Under the pieces are notes generated by a model that saw only the letters and a list, made by a program, of their open reading frames with translations, was not told the DNA's origin and searched no databases. This document shows positions 1-6,413 of a DNA stretch of 41,659 bases, piece by piece (the stretch's first letter is position 1; each line of letters opens with the position of its first letter). The stretch comes from a virus, in IMG/VR virus record IMGVR_UViG_3300031455_000098, positions 1 to 41,659 of that record; one strand, 5' to 3'. Both the position numbers and the translations under genes were made by a program.

Positions 1-648
1 ATGACGGATATCGAGAACAAGCAGGATGCGCTCGCGCGGATCCTGGCGTTGGCGCCCGTGATACCGGTCGTCGTCGTCGACTCCGCACGCGACGCGGTCG
101 CGCTCGCCCGTGCGCTGGTTGCTGGCGGCATTCCGGCGATCGAGGTGACGCTGCGTACCGCCGCGGCGCTCGAGGCGATCCGCGCGATAGCGGCCGAAGT
201 CGAAGGTGCGGTCGTCGGTGTCGGCACGGTGCTGAGCGCCGAGCATCTGCACGCCGCCGAGCGCGCGGGCGCCCGCTTCGCGGTATCGCCCGGAGGCACC
301 GCGACGCTGCTCGATGCCGCCGACGCGATCGCGTTGCCGTATCTGCCCGGCGTTGCGACGGCGAGCGAAGCGATGACCCTGCTCGAGCGCGGCTATCGGC
401 ATCTGAAGTTCTTCCCGGCCGAGAATGTCGGCGGCGCGCCAGCCCTGCGTTCACTCGGTGGCCCTCTGCCACAGCTGCGGTTCTGCGCGACGGGTGGCAT
501 CGGCCTGGCCAATGCGCGCGACTATCTTGCTCTGCCCAACGTCGCCGCGGTCGGCGGTTCCTGGCTCACACCGGCCGCCGCCGTGAAGTCAGGCGACTGG
601 GCTGCGATCCAGACGCTTGCGCGCGAGGCCGCCGCATTGCGTGGCTGA
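1..648 (+). CDS. eda: KDPG/KHG aldolase (2-dehydro-3-deoxyphosphogluconate aldolase)
   Basis: Cytosolic class I aldolase that splits 2-keto-3-deoxy-6-phosphogluconate into pyruvate and glyceraldehyde 3-phosphate (Entner-Doudoroff pathway), often also cleaving 4-hydroxy-2-oxoglutarate. The 215 residues match the usual family length. Visible motifs are IEVTLRT near residue 47, which carries the family catalytic Glu, GVGTVL near 73, and LKFFPAE near 136, whose Lys forms the Schiff base with substrate; ATGGI near 163 is the phosphate-binding turn. The frame is open from the first base of the window with an ATG, so the start is assumed. This is the only clear host gene in the window, and it sits just outside the prophage. 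The edd partner is not visible and may lie upstream. Confidence 0.95.
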   Translation: MTDIENKQDALARILALAPVIPVVVVDSARDAVALARALVAGGIPAIEVTLRTAAALEAIRAIAAEVEGAVVGVGTVLSAEHLHAAERAGARFAVSPGGTATLLDAADAIALPYLPGVATASEAMTLLERGYRHLKFFPAENVGGAPALRSLGGPLPQLRFCATGGIGLANARDYLALPNVAAVGGSWLTPAAAVKSGDWAAIQTLAREAAALRG

Positions 649-676
649 ACCGCGTGTCGGAGGGGGAAAGAAAACC

Positions 677-774
677 AGCCGAGCAAGCTCGGCTCTACGG
701 GGGTGCTCGCCCGCCTTGGCCTCTCGTAGAGCTTGCTCCGCTGTCTTTGCTTTTCCCTTCTCCCTCCGGGAGAA
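677..774. repeat. Host intergenic palindromic repeat, cut by the prophage
   Basis: Two short hairpin modules lie in inverted orientation: CCGAGC-AA-GCTCGG at 679-692 and GAGC-TT-GCTC at 729-738, each next to CTCTACG or CGTAGAG. A third palindrome follows, TTCTCCC-TCC-GGGAGAA at 758-774. Repeats of this appearance are common between genes in Xanthomonadaceae; this is recalled, not searched. The third palindrome is perfect up to 774 and fails at 775. The set may also act as the transcription end for the aldolase gene. Confidence 0.6.
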
Positions 775-787
775 TGATGGGGCGCAC

Positions 788-821
788 GATAACCGGGAGG
801 GGTGTTGCTTGATAACCGGGA
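788..821. repeat. Terminal direct repeats, candidate transposase-binding sites
   Basis: The 11-mer GATAACCGGGA occurs at 788-798 and again at 811-821, 23 bp start to start (about two helical turns). A degenerate third copy, AACCAAGGGA, begins at 832. Mu-family ends carry several transposase-binding repeats just inside the terminus, and these lie 13 bp inside the proposed left end at 775. Function is inferred from position only. Confidence 0.5.
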
Positions 822-855
822 AATCATGGGCAACCAAGGGAAGAAATGGGAAGCC

Positions 856-885
856 AAAATGAAAACTCGTTTCGCCGTGCGAAAG
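856..885 (-). terminator. Probable terminator of the leftward early operon
   Basis: Perfect inverted repeat TTTCGC-CGT-GCGAAA at 870-884. Read on the minus strand the stem is followed within a few bases by TTTTCATTTT. It lies directly after the last minus-strand ORF, whose stop is at 891. The stem is short and the T tract interrupted, so this is a moderate call. It could also be a transposase site, given its closeness to the phage end. Confidence 0.5.
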
Positions 886-890
886 CCCTG

Positions 891-1043
891 TCAGGCGACT
901 GGAGCGCCCGGGGCGACATCGCGAATAAGCAGCACCGTACCGGGTGGTGAAGGGAACGTCTCGTAGCCAGGATGCGAGGCGATCCAAGCGTCCAGCGCTC
1001 CTTGCCAATCCTCGTCAGGGCCGGCGCCGCAGCGAACGACCAT
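891..1043 (-). CDS. Small protein, last gene of the early operon
   Basis: A 50-codon ORF from ATG at 1043; GTG at 1052 in the same frame is an alternative start. The frame is open back to the mor stop codon, and a CTG there overlaps that TGA. The product is acidic to neutral, with GPDEDWQGALDAWIASHPGY near the start and a hydrophobic TVLLIRDV segment near the end. I do not recognise it. It is supported by protein-like composition, by its position between mor and a hairpin terminator, and by the absence of any other explanation for this stretch. The ribosome binding site is weak. Confidence 0.45.
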   Translation of the reverse strand: MVVRCGAGPDEDWQGALDAWIASHPGYETFPSPPGTVLLIRDVAPGAPVA

Positions 1044-1069
1044 CTCGTGCACGGCAACGAGTCTCGCGG

Positions 1070-1432
1070 TCAGTCGGCGGGGTCAAACAGGGCGCCCTGG
1101 CGCAGCGCGTAGGCGGCGGATTCGACGAGCTTGATGCGGCGGTAGGCGGTCTGGATGCAGACGCCGAAGTGCTTGGCGACGGCGACCGCGTCGCGGCCGT
1201 TGGCCAGGTAGAGCGAGAACATGTCGCGGTCGCGCTGGTCGATCTTGGCGAGCGCGTTCATCGGGATGTAGATCAGTTGACCGCCGAACTCCGAGCAGAC
1301 GTCCTGGGCGATCTGCATGCCGATCTCGGCCGCGCGCTCCTCCGGAACCGCCAGCTCGTCGCGCACAATGCGCGTGGCCACGTCGGCCAGCTCGCGGGTC
1401 AGGTTGGCGAAGCGGTCGAGGTTGGCGCTCAT
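1070..1432 (-). CDS. mor: Mor-family transcriptional activator
   Basis: A 120-residue protein of the Mor/C family, which in Mu switches on middle and late promoters by binding dyad DNA as a dimer and recruiting RNA polymerase. The N-terminal half (residues 10-60) is the helical dimerisation region. The C-terminal half contains GRDAVAVAKHFGVCIQTAYRRIK (quoted in part: AVAKHFGV, QTAYRRI), a clear helix-turn-helix at about residues 79-101. ATG at 1432 overlaps the stop of the upstream gemA-like gene by 4 bp (ATGA), so the two are translationally coupled. Its place at the end of the early operon fits a role in turning on the rightward late genes; a matching dyad element occurs at 15484 and 23212. 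Confidence 0.85.
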   Translation of the reverse strand: MSANLDRFANLTRELADVATRIVRDELAVPEERAAEIGMQIAQDVCSEFGGQLIYIPMNALAKIDQRDRDMFSLYLANGRDAVAVAKHFGVCIQTAYRRIKLVESAAYALRQGALFDPAD

Positions 1433-1911
1433 CCTGTCGCCTGCTCCTTCGCGGCGAGCTCGATGCGGGCGAGCCAGCGTTTGAGCTGCTCGATGACGGA
1501 CGAGGTCGCCTGCCGGTCCAGGTGCTGCGGGGCGATCTCGTCGCCGATGGCGCCGGGCAGATGGCCGGCGATGTAGCGGCGCAACGCCCGGTCGCTGTTG
1601 TCGTCGACGGCGCCGGCCTGGTGCAGCTGCGTCCAGAGCCAACGGATCAACGCGGCGGGCGTGCCCTTCTTGTAGGCCGTGCCGCCGGCCGTCGAAGTGT
1701 CCTTCCAACCGCAGCTGCGCAGGTGGCGCAAGACGGCCTCGCGGCCGCCGCCGTCCAAGTCCTTCGCCGAGCGGACGCGGGCGACCGACCACAGCATGTC
1801 GCGGTACGTGTCGTCTTCCAGGTGCAGCTGCGCCTTGGCGATGTGGATCTTGGCCAGATCGTTCGAGCGTTCCGGCTTGCCGTTTGCGCCGCGACGGCGA
1901 GGCGCGCTCAT
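1429..1911 (-). CDS. gemA: GemA-like regulatory protein (Mu gp16 family, DUF1018)
   Basis: 160 residues. The family signature is visible at residues 20-70: IHIAKAQLHLEDDTYRDML, then SAKDLDGGGREAVLRHLRSCGWK in part (GREAVLRHL, CGWK). In Mu this protein modulates host gene expression and is made early. The start is ATG 1911, preceded by a strong GGAGGA ribosome binding site. A longer frame upstream is ignored because it overlaps the neighbouring gene. Overlaps of 4 bp on both sides show a tightly coupled operon with mor downstream. The C-terminal half (QHLDRQATSSVIEQLKRWLA) is helical and typical of the family. Confidence 0.85.
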   Translation of the reverse strand: MSAPRRRGANGKPERSNDLAKIHIAKAQLHLEDDTYRDMLWSVARVRSAKDLDGGGREAVLRHLRSCGWKDTSTAGGTAYKKGTPAALIRWLWTQLHQAGAVDDNSDRALRRYIAGHLPGAIGDEIAPQHLDRQATSSVIEQLKRWLARIELAAKEQATG

Positions 1912-2171
1912 TGCTCCTCCCAACCCTGTGCGAGAAGCTGCTCGGCCTTCGGCAGCAGCGCATCGCTGTCGGGCTCCACGATAAACACGTCGATCTCGTT
2001 TGGCTTGGAGCAGTCCCATAGGACCTCCGCGACGGGATGATGATCGCCGTGCTCGTGGAACTTGAGCGCCATTCCAGGATGAGGGATGAAAGGCAGCGTC
2101 GTGCGCAGGGCGAGATCCAACGCTGGGCCATCATCCCCTGGCGAAGCAACGCAGTAGATGGTTGCTTTCAC
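1908..2171 (-). CDS. Hypothetical early phage protein, 87 aa
   Basis: Not recognised. A compact alpha/beta-looking protein starting MKATIYCVASPGDDGPALDL and ending PKAEQLLAQGWEEQ. There are no obvious metal-binding or DNA-binding motifs and no membrane segment. It is joined to its neighbours by 4-bp overlaps at both ends (start with the 2168 gene, stop with gemA). Base composition is somewhat richer in A/T at third positions than the transposase region, as for the next several genes, which may mark a more recently exchanged segment. Confidence 0.7.
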   Translation of the reverse strand: MKATIYCVASPGDDGPALDLALRTTLPFIPHPGMALKFHEHGDHHPVAEVLWDCSKPNEIDVFIVEPDSDALLPKAEQLLAQGWEEQ

Positions 2172-2449
2172 GGATTCCGCTCCTGGCCTTCATAGCCAGG
2201 CGCCGGGAGCGCCTTCCCATTCTCGATGAAATCGGACTTCACCCCATTCAGGCGCGGCGCGTTGATTCGGACTTTGAGGAAGTCGACCTCGACACGCGCA
2301 GAGTCGATGATGGTCTTCGCGACATCGCTCATCGCTTTCGCCCGCGTGATCTCGCGTTCGAGGCCACCGTCCTTTACCACGTCGTCGTCGCTCAAGCGTT
2401 CAAGCTGCTCGAACAGATGGTTCCGAAGGTCTTCAATCTTGTTTTTCAT
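2168..2449 (-). CDS. Hypothetical phage protein, helical, 93 aa
   Basis: Begins MKNKIEDLRNHLFEQLERL, then REITRAKAMSDVAKTIIDSA and ARVEVDFLKV. This pattern (short N-terminal helix, then an AKA..DVA..II.SA.VEVDF helix) is one I know from conserved small early proteins of many temperate phages; no function is established. It contains a high proportion of charged helix, and a dimeric helical bundle is likely. The start is ATG 2449, inside the end of the upstream HNH-like gene (17-bp overlap). The stop overlaps the start of the 1908 gene. Confidence 0.75.
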   Translation of the reverse strand: MKNKIEDLRNHLFEQLERLSDDDVVKDGGLEREITRAKAMSDVAKTIIDSARVEVDFLKVRINAPRLNGVKSDFIENGKALPAPGYEGQERNP

Positions 2450-3146
2450 GGGTCCCCTTTTCGAGTCCTCGGATCTTGCGATTGAGCGCGCTGCGCAGCT
2501 GGATCAGCTGTGGCAGCGGCGCTGGCAGGTTGTGCACGGTGTTGCGTCGCATGTTCTCTCGGAGCGACACCAGCTCGATTCGATCGATCGTGATCTCCGA
2601 CGCGATGAACGTCTTCCTGCCTGGGCGAAAAACGACGATGTGGCCGGGCGGCACGACGCCGTGAGCGGACTCCCAGACCAAGACGTGGACAGGTCGCCAA
2701 CGCATCACGGGAAAGATCGAAGGATCGTCTGTGATCTTGCGCATCAACACGCGGCGCTTAGGGTGGACCTTCTCGGTACCGATCGGCACATAGTTGCGCG
2801 CCTCGCTCGCGGGACGCCCCTTCTTGAATTGCGTTGCTGCCATACGACCTGGCGCCCAGCCGGGGCGACGCAACCCTTTGTTCGCCGGCACGTTGCCCTT
2901 TGGGAATCGATAGGCGGCGCCGACGTTGTCACCGCGACGCAGCCGGCATGCCTCCGGCGAAGCCAGATACGCGTCCGTCTTTTTCAGCCCGAGCCGCTTC
3001 GCGCCGCCGGCGACGACACACTCCCGTAGCTCCATCGCGGCAGCGATGATCCGCGTAGGGATGTGGGGGTAGAACTCGCGCAGCACGATCAGCTCGGCCG
3101 CATCCCACCTGTGACGAGGAGCAAGGATTCCGCGAGACTTGGTCAT
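2433..3146 (-). CDS. HNH-like endonuclease, phage family
   Basis: A 237-residue protein. The N-terminal 50 residues (RHRWDAAELIVLREFYPHIP, TRIIAAAMELRE) form a Myb-like helical DNA-binding region; the centre is basic and glycine-rich (ANKGLRRPGWAPGRM). At about 160-185 lies an HNH-like core, HVLVWESAHGVVPPGHIVVF, followed by helical C-terminus. The His of the family is present (HVLVW, PPGHIVVF), but the second Asn/His pair is not obvious, so nuclease activity is uncertain. The first 49 codons are duplicated at 4140-4290. ATG 3146 overlaps the stop of the upstream 39-codon ORF. Probable role is an early or packaging-related nuclease. Confidence 0.7.
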   Translation of the reverse strand: MTKSRGILAPRHRWDAAELIVLREFYPHIPTRIIAAAMELRECVVAGGAKRLGLKKTDAYLASPEACRLRRGDNVGAAYRFPKGNVPANKGLRRPGWAPGRMAATQFKKGRPASEARNYVPIGTEKVHPKRRVLMRKITDDPSIFPVMRWRPVHVLVWESAHGVVPPGHIVVFRPGRKTFIASEITIDRIELVSLRENMRRNTVHNLPAPLPQLIQLRSALNRKIRGLEKGTHEKQD

Positions 3147-3186
3147 GGGCGCGCCTTCCGGGCCCGAGGCCGCGAGTACCAGTGCA
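2996..3186. repeat. Direct repeat copy 1 (191 bp)
   Basis: Identical to 4140-4330 except for one base (T at 3027, A at 4171). It spans the last 14 codons of the upstream gene and the first 50 codons of the HNH-like gene. The offset between copies is 1144 bp, and the copies bracket the NADAR cassette. Confidence 0.95.
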
Positions 3187-3262
3187 GAACGTCCTCGCGC
3201 ATTGCCCCCGCATACGTCTCGGGCAGCTTATCGAGTTCGGACTGATAGCGAGTCGTAGGCAT
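3143..3262 (-). CDS. Small chimeric ORF, 39 aa
   Basis: Starts MPTTRYQSELDKLPETYAGA and ends with WYSRPRARKARP. The last 14 residues, together with the stop that overlaps the HNH start (ATGA), lie inside the 191-bp repeat and are the same as the C-terminus of the gene at 4287-4538. So this ORF looks like a foreign 5' portion joined to the duplicated 3' end of that gene. AGGAC about 15 bases upstream of ATG 3262 is a weak ribosome binding site. It may be functional, or simply a scar of the cassette insertion. Confidence 0.5.
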   Translation of the reverse strand: MPTTRYQSELDKLPETYAGAMREDVLHWYSRPRARKARP

Positions 3263-3281
3263 CGTACGCGCGCAGGTCCTA

Positions 3282-3866
3282 CTAGGCAGCCACGCGAATC
3301 GATTCGCGGATGGCTGGTCTGCTCACTTGCTTGGCCTTCTTTGTGCTGGCCTTTGCCGATGATTCGTCCTGCGCTCTGATCTCGTCGCGGACCTCCATCA
3401 GCAGCACTCCCAGCATGTTTTGTCCCTTTCCGTTCACTTCGCCCCACGTCCGGTTGACGGCATTGTCGGTGCGTCCTGCCTCCACCAGCCGTGCGTCGCC
3501 CGTCGAGAGGAGCAGCTGCTTGAGATCCTCGTGCTGGTTGAACTTGGCGCTCAGCACCTTGCGCATCCTGTCGAACTTGGTTCGCGACCACTCGGGGACG
3601 ATATCCCAGGTGTAGAGACCGTGCGCCGCCATTGCGACCAGCGACGGCGTGGGCGCACTGAGGATCCATTCGCGCACTTCATCCTTTCTCGCCTTACCGG
3701 CCTGATAGGCGTGCTCCGCGGTTGGATACACGCGGCCTTCGAACTCCATCGGGCGTCGGAAGAGATTGCTGAAGGCGCCGAAGGGCTTTTCGTTCGACCT
3801 GTAGAACGGAATATCAGCCTTCTTGACCGACTTGGCGGGCTTCCGAGTCGCGGTGTTTTTCTTCAT
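3282..3866 (-). CDS. NADAR-family (YbiA/DUF1768-like) protein
   Basis: A 194-residue protein with the full NADAR pattern: FYRSNEKPFGAFSNLFRRPM near 21-40, PTAEHAYQAGKAR near 48-60, DRMRKVLSAKFNQ near 99-111, LKQLLLSTGDARLVEA near 115-130, and WGEVNGKGQNMLGVLLMEVR in the 141-160 stretch. The Lys-rich N-terminus (1-18) and C-terminal tail (168-194) are extensions. Family members act on ADP-ribose-type or riboflavin-pathway N-glycosides; some remove ADP-ribose from guanine in DNA and serve as antitoxins to DarT-like toxins. In a phage this suggests defence against host ADP-ribosylation; that is inference. ATG 3866 overlaps the preceding stop (ATGA). A longer in-frame upstream extension reads through another gene remnant and is not used. 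No toxin partner is visible. Confidence 0.85.
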   Translation of the reverse strand: MKKNTATRKPAKSVKKADIPFYRSNEKPFGAFSNLFRRPMEFEGRVYPTAEHAYQAGKARKDEVREWILSAPTPSLVAMAAHGLYTWDIVPEWSRTKFDRMRKVLSAKFNQHEDLKQLLLSTGDARLVEAGRTDNAVNRTWGEVNGKGQNMLGVLLMEVRDEIRAQDESSAKASTKKAKQVSRPAIRESIRVAA

Positions 3867-4139
3867 GGGCTGGTCTCCTGGTTGGCAGCTGGAATGGGGA
3901 TGTCGTGGGACTTGCAGTGATTGAGGATCAGGACCTCGATCAGGTTCACGATCGGCCCACGATGACCGACCGCCCTTCGTGAGATCCCGGCCGGCAGACG
4001 TGCCCGCGTTCGGATGCTTCGACTCGACGGCGGCTTTCAGCGCTGCGTCGCGACCATCTGGCAAGACGGCCTGGCCGAACTGAGAGGAAATTGCTTGCAC
4101 CCATCCGATCGCGAACGCTTCGCCTCGTGCGACCTTGTT
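3863..4139 (-). pseudogene. Gene remnant upstream of the NADAR gene
   Basis: Two protein-like segments sit in different frames. Residues such as EAFAIGWVQAISSQFGQAV and LPDGRDAALK are read in one frame (about 4037-4139). A second frame, ending at TGA 3863 and overlapping the NADAR ATG, reads GPIVNLIEVLILNHCKSHDI then PIPAANQETSP. No start codon serves the second frame. The simplest reading is the 3' part of a small phage gene that lost its 5' end when recombination fused it to the HNH repeat, and which may also carry a frameshift. I do not recognise the parent gene. Confidence 0.45.
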
Positions 4140-4290
4140 GCTTCGCGCCGCCGGCGACGACACACTCCCGAAGCTCCATCGCGGCAGCGATGATCCGCGT
4201 AGGGATGTGGGGGTAGAACTCGCGCAGCACGATCAGCTCGGCCGCATCCCACCTGTGACGAGGAGCAAGGATTCCGCGAGACTTGGTCAT
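4140..4290 (-). pseudogene. Truncated 5' copy of the HNH-like gene
   Basis: The first 49-50 codons are identical in protein to the intact gene at 2433-3146, up to CVVAGGAK. After that the frame runs into unrelated sequence and ends without any HNH core. ATG 4290 still overlaps the stop of the upstream gene, so translation initiation is probably retained, but the product would be a short N-terminal DNA-binding fragment with an arginine-rich junk tail. It arose as part of the 191-bp duplication. Confidence 0.8.
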
Positions 4291-4330
4291 GGGCGCGCCT
4301 TCCGGGCCCGAGGCCGCGAGTACCAGTGCA
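4140..4330. repeat. Direct repeat copy 2 (191 bp)
   Basis: Partner of 2996-3186, 190 of 191 bases the same. It includes the end of the 4287-4538 gene and the truncated HNH start. Near-identity shows the duplication is recent compared with ordinary phage gene divergence. Confidence 0.95.
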
Positions 4331-4538
4331 CCTCGTCCATGTCCGCCTCAAGCGCCCTCGCGTGACCACGTAGAACAGAAGCTGCGTCATCCAGCTTGCG
4401 CTCCAGGAACCCGTCAACGTCTCCCCACCAGCCGCCTGCCTCGCGGAGTGATTCCGCGGCGGCGGCCAACTTCTTCACCGCGGCACGTGAAAATCTCAGA
4501 GCGGTGAGTACCTCGGGATCGAGCTTGGCCGGCTTCAC
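4287..4538 (-). CDS. Hypothetical early protein, 83 aa
   Basis: GTG start at 4538 with a GGGAGG ribosome binding site; a longer frame upstream is rejected because it is arginine-rich shadow. The protein begins MKPAKLDPEVLTALRFSRAA, has a helical alanine-rich core (AVKKLAAAAESLREAG) and GWWGDVDGFLERKLDDAASV, and ends HWYSRPRARKARP. The basic C-terminus suggests nucleic-acid contact, but no family is recognised. Its stop overlaps the start of the truncated HNH copy; originally it would have preceded the intact HNH gene directly, so the cassette split a two-gene unit. Confidence 0.7.
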   Translation of the reverse strand: MKPAKLDPEVLTALRFSRAAVKKLAAAAESLREAGGWWGDVDGFLERKLDDAASVLRGHARALEADMDEVHWYSRPRARKARP

Positions 4539-4918
4539 GGCACACCTCCCGGCGGCGTGAGCATCGTGAGGCATTGGCGGTTGGCGCCCACGACCGCCAG
4601 GCCGCGGGCCAGCAGCCAGTCGACAGCGCGGCGGATGTGGCCCGCGGCCTGGTCGAGGGTCTCGGTCTCCGCGCCGTTCTCGCCGACGAACGTGTAGACG
4701 CCCATGCCGCGGTGATACACGCATTCGCGCTCGACGATTTCGGTCATGCTCTCGTCGGTGAACGCGAGCGCACGCTGCGTGATCGCCTCCTGGGCCCGGT
4801 ACGCGAGGATGGCGTTTCGCGCGAGCATCTGATCGCCATCCGTCGCGCGGCCGACCATGAGCCGGTCCAGCGTGCCCTCGGGCAGTTCGGTGATTTCTGC
4901 CGTGCGGCGCTGGTTCAC
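4535..4918 (-). CDS. Hypothetical early protein, 127 aa
   Basis: Not recognised. It starts MNQRRTAEITELPEGTLDRL; the middle is helical (DGDQMLARNAILAYRAQEAI), and the end has a likely small helical domain (TLDQAAGHIRRAVDWLLARG) and a hydrophobic strand LAVVGANRQCLTML. There are no cysteine clusters or membrane segments. It overlaps both neighbours by 4 bp (GTGA and ATGA type), so it is an integral member of the early operon between the Gam-like and the 83-aa gene. Confidence 0.7.
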   Translation of the reverse strand: MNQRRTAEITELPEGTLDRLMVGRATDGDQMLARNAILAYRAQEAITQRALAFTDESMTEIVERECVYHRGMGVYTFVGENGAETETLDQAAGHIRRAVDWLLARGLAVVGANRQCLTMLTPPGGVP

Positions 4919-5436
4919 GTGACGTCCTCCAGATCCTTGTCGTTGACCAGGGCGTCGATGAGCTTGTCCAGGTCGCTGTCGGCGGCCTTGATCACGACCG
5001 CGTCGATATCGTCGGATAGGGTCACGCCGAGGCGCTTGAGATCCTTCGCTGGCAGGTTGGCCAGCGCGGTCATGACCGGTTTCTCGGTGACCTTGATGTA
5101 GCCGACTGCCTCCTCGCCGAGCATCTTGCGGATGCGATCGACGATCCCGTCCGGATCGCCAACTTCCAGCTTGCCTCGCTGTTTCATCCAGCCCACGCGG
5201 ATGCCGTGCATGACGCGGGTCTTTGGGTTGTCGAACAGATCCTTTCCGGCCTGGACCGCCGTCTTCAGTTCGTCGTGCGCCGACTGAACGCGGCCGAGCG
5301 CGTTCTTGATGCCCTGCAGGCGCCGACGCTTCGCGTCCTCCTGCTCCTTGCGCAAGGTCTCCAGGCGCTCGGCGAGTTCCGCACGCGCGGCGGCGAATAC
5401 TTTGGTGAGGCTTTCGATCTGGGTCATGGTGCTCAT
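4915..5436 (-). CDS. Gam-like host-nuclease inhibitor (DNA end protector)
   Basis: 173 residues: a long N-terminal coiled coil (15-65, AARAELAERLETLRKEQEDA), then a compact domain with VGWMKQRGKLEVGDPDGIVD, EEAVGYIKVTEKPVMTALAN, and a C-terminal LKRLGVTLSDDIDAVVIK strand region. The order (coiled coil, V.W strand, D..IV helix, K..L helix, lkrLGV..) matches Mu Gam family proteins, which bind linear DNA ends, resist RecBCD and resemble Ku. The match is by pattern only. ATG 5436 is preceded by GAGGAAA. The early-operon location fits protection of transposing or incoming phage DNA. Confidence 0.65.
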   Translation of the reverse strand: MSTMTQIESLTKVFAAARAELAERLETLRKEQEDAKRRRLQGIKNALGRVQSAHDELKTAVQAGKDLFDNPKTRVMHGIRVGWMKQRGKLEVGDPDGIVDRIRKMLGEEAVGYIKVTEKPVMTALANLPAKDLKRLGVTLSDDIDAVVIKAADSDLDKLIDALVNDKDLEDVT

Positions 5437-5485
5437 GGTGTTTCCTCGTTGACGTGGCGGTGGCCTGCGGGGGCAGCGGGAACCG

Positions 5486-5830
5486 TCAAGTCGGGAGCTT
5501 CAGCTGGCCGAACAGATCGGGCAGCGAGATACGTTTCATGGCAGCGATCTGCTCGAGCGAGGACATCGCGCGCTTGCGCAGAAAGCTGATCGTCTGGTCG
5601 AGCTCGTCGGAGGTCGCAGCCAGGTAGTAGCCATCGTCGGGGTGCGCGCAGACGTGGTGGCCTTCGCTGCGCAGCTCGACCACGAGCTTGCGCACGAGAC
5701 GTTCCTCGCCGCGCGTGGGCTCGGCGCCGAGCAGCTGGCGCGCCAGCGCCGTTACCGTGACGCCGCGCGCGCGGCCGATGTGATTGCGCAGCGCGATGAG
5801 CAGCGTGTCGCGGGTGAGGACGTCATGCAT
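5486..5830 (-). CDS. Winged-helix phage protein, 114 aa
   Basis: Start ATG 5830 (MHDVLTRDTLLIALRNHIG), overlapping the stop of the upstream gene by 8 bp; an upstream ATG at 5860 lies well inside that gene and is less likely. A winged-helix fold is suggested by VTVTALARQLLG (helix 2), RGEERLVRKLVVELRSEGHH (recognition helix) and VCAHPDDGYYLAAT (wing). A C-terminal helix follows, LDQTISFLRKRAMSSLEQIA. Small proteins of this layout are frequent in phage replication regions; the DNA target is unknown. Confidence 0.7.
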   Translation of the reverse strand: MHDVLTRDTLLIALRNHIGRARGVTVTALARQLLGAEPTRGEERLVRKLVVELRSEGHHVCAHPDDGYYLAATSDELDQTISFLRKRAMSSLEQIAAMKRISLPDLFGQLKLPT

Positions 5831-6413
5831 CGAGCACCTCCGGATTGATGCCGGCAGCACGCAGCTGCTCGGCGGCTTGGTCGCGGGTAATCAGCCCGAG
5901 GTCGAGATCCCCGCGGATGCGTGAGATCGTCCACGTGCGCTGCACGCGCGCGTCGGCCTCGGTCGACCTGGCGGGGTCGCGGTGCTGCCCGCGCTGGCGC
6001 GCTTCCTCGGTCTGCCGTTCGGCCTGGGCCTCGGCCTTGTCGGCCAGGCCAAACACGATCTCGATCAGGTAGCCGTGGGTCTTGAGCGGCAGATCGAGCT
6101 TGCCGACATCGCGGTGCTCGACCATGCGTTCGAGCGCGGCTTGCCAGACGCTCAGCGGCGCGGCACGCGTGCTGCCCGCGCGCGTGACCTTCTCGTCGGC
6201 CAGCATCGGCTGGAGCTCGCCGAGGAGCTTCTCGACGCGATCGAAGTTGATCGCTCGACCGGCGGACCGGAACATGCCCAGGTACGCAGCGAGCAGGCGC
6301 GCGAGCGGCGCCGGCATGGCCAGCGCCTGCATCAACGCCGAGCGGCCCGCGTCGATCGCGAGGGCCGCTTCGAGCGCGAACGACGCGTTACAGGCGGGAC
6401 ACTTGACCAGCAT
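5823..6413 (-). CDS. Phage protein with N-terminal CxxC knuckle, 196 aa
   Basis: Starts MLVKCPACNASFALEAALAI, with Cys5-x2-Cys8 resembling half of a zinc ribbon; no second pair is visible, so a dimer site or a relic is possible. The middle (residues 30-125) is helical, including RLLAAYLGMFRS and VEKLLGELQPML. The C-terminal region is charged (AQAERQTEEARQRGQHRDPA) and ends with a small helical module, LGLITRDQAAEQLRAAGINP. Proteins with this layout occur in the replication or transposition region of Mu-like prophages, but I know of no defined role. Confidence 0.7.
   Translation of the reverse strand: MLVKCPACNASFALEAALAIDAGRSALMQALAMPAPLARLLAAYLGMFRSAGRAINFDRVEKLLGELQPMLADEKVTRAGSTRAAPLSVWQAALERMVEHRDVGKLDLPLKTHGYLIEIVFGLADKAEAQAERQTEEARQRGQHRDPARSTEADARVQRTWTISRIRGDLDLGLITRDQAAEQLRAAGINPEVLDA

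Noticed and set aside
3282-4163. NADAR gene with a 99-residue N-terminal extension
   Set aside because: The extension reads through the remnant and the 191-bp repeat. ATG 3866 overlaps the preceding stop in the coupled manner of this operon, and the NADAR domain is complete without it.
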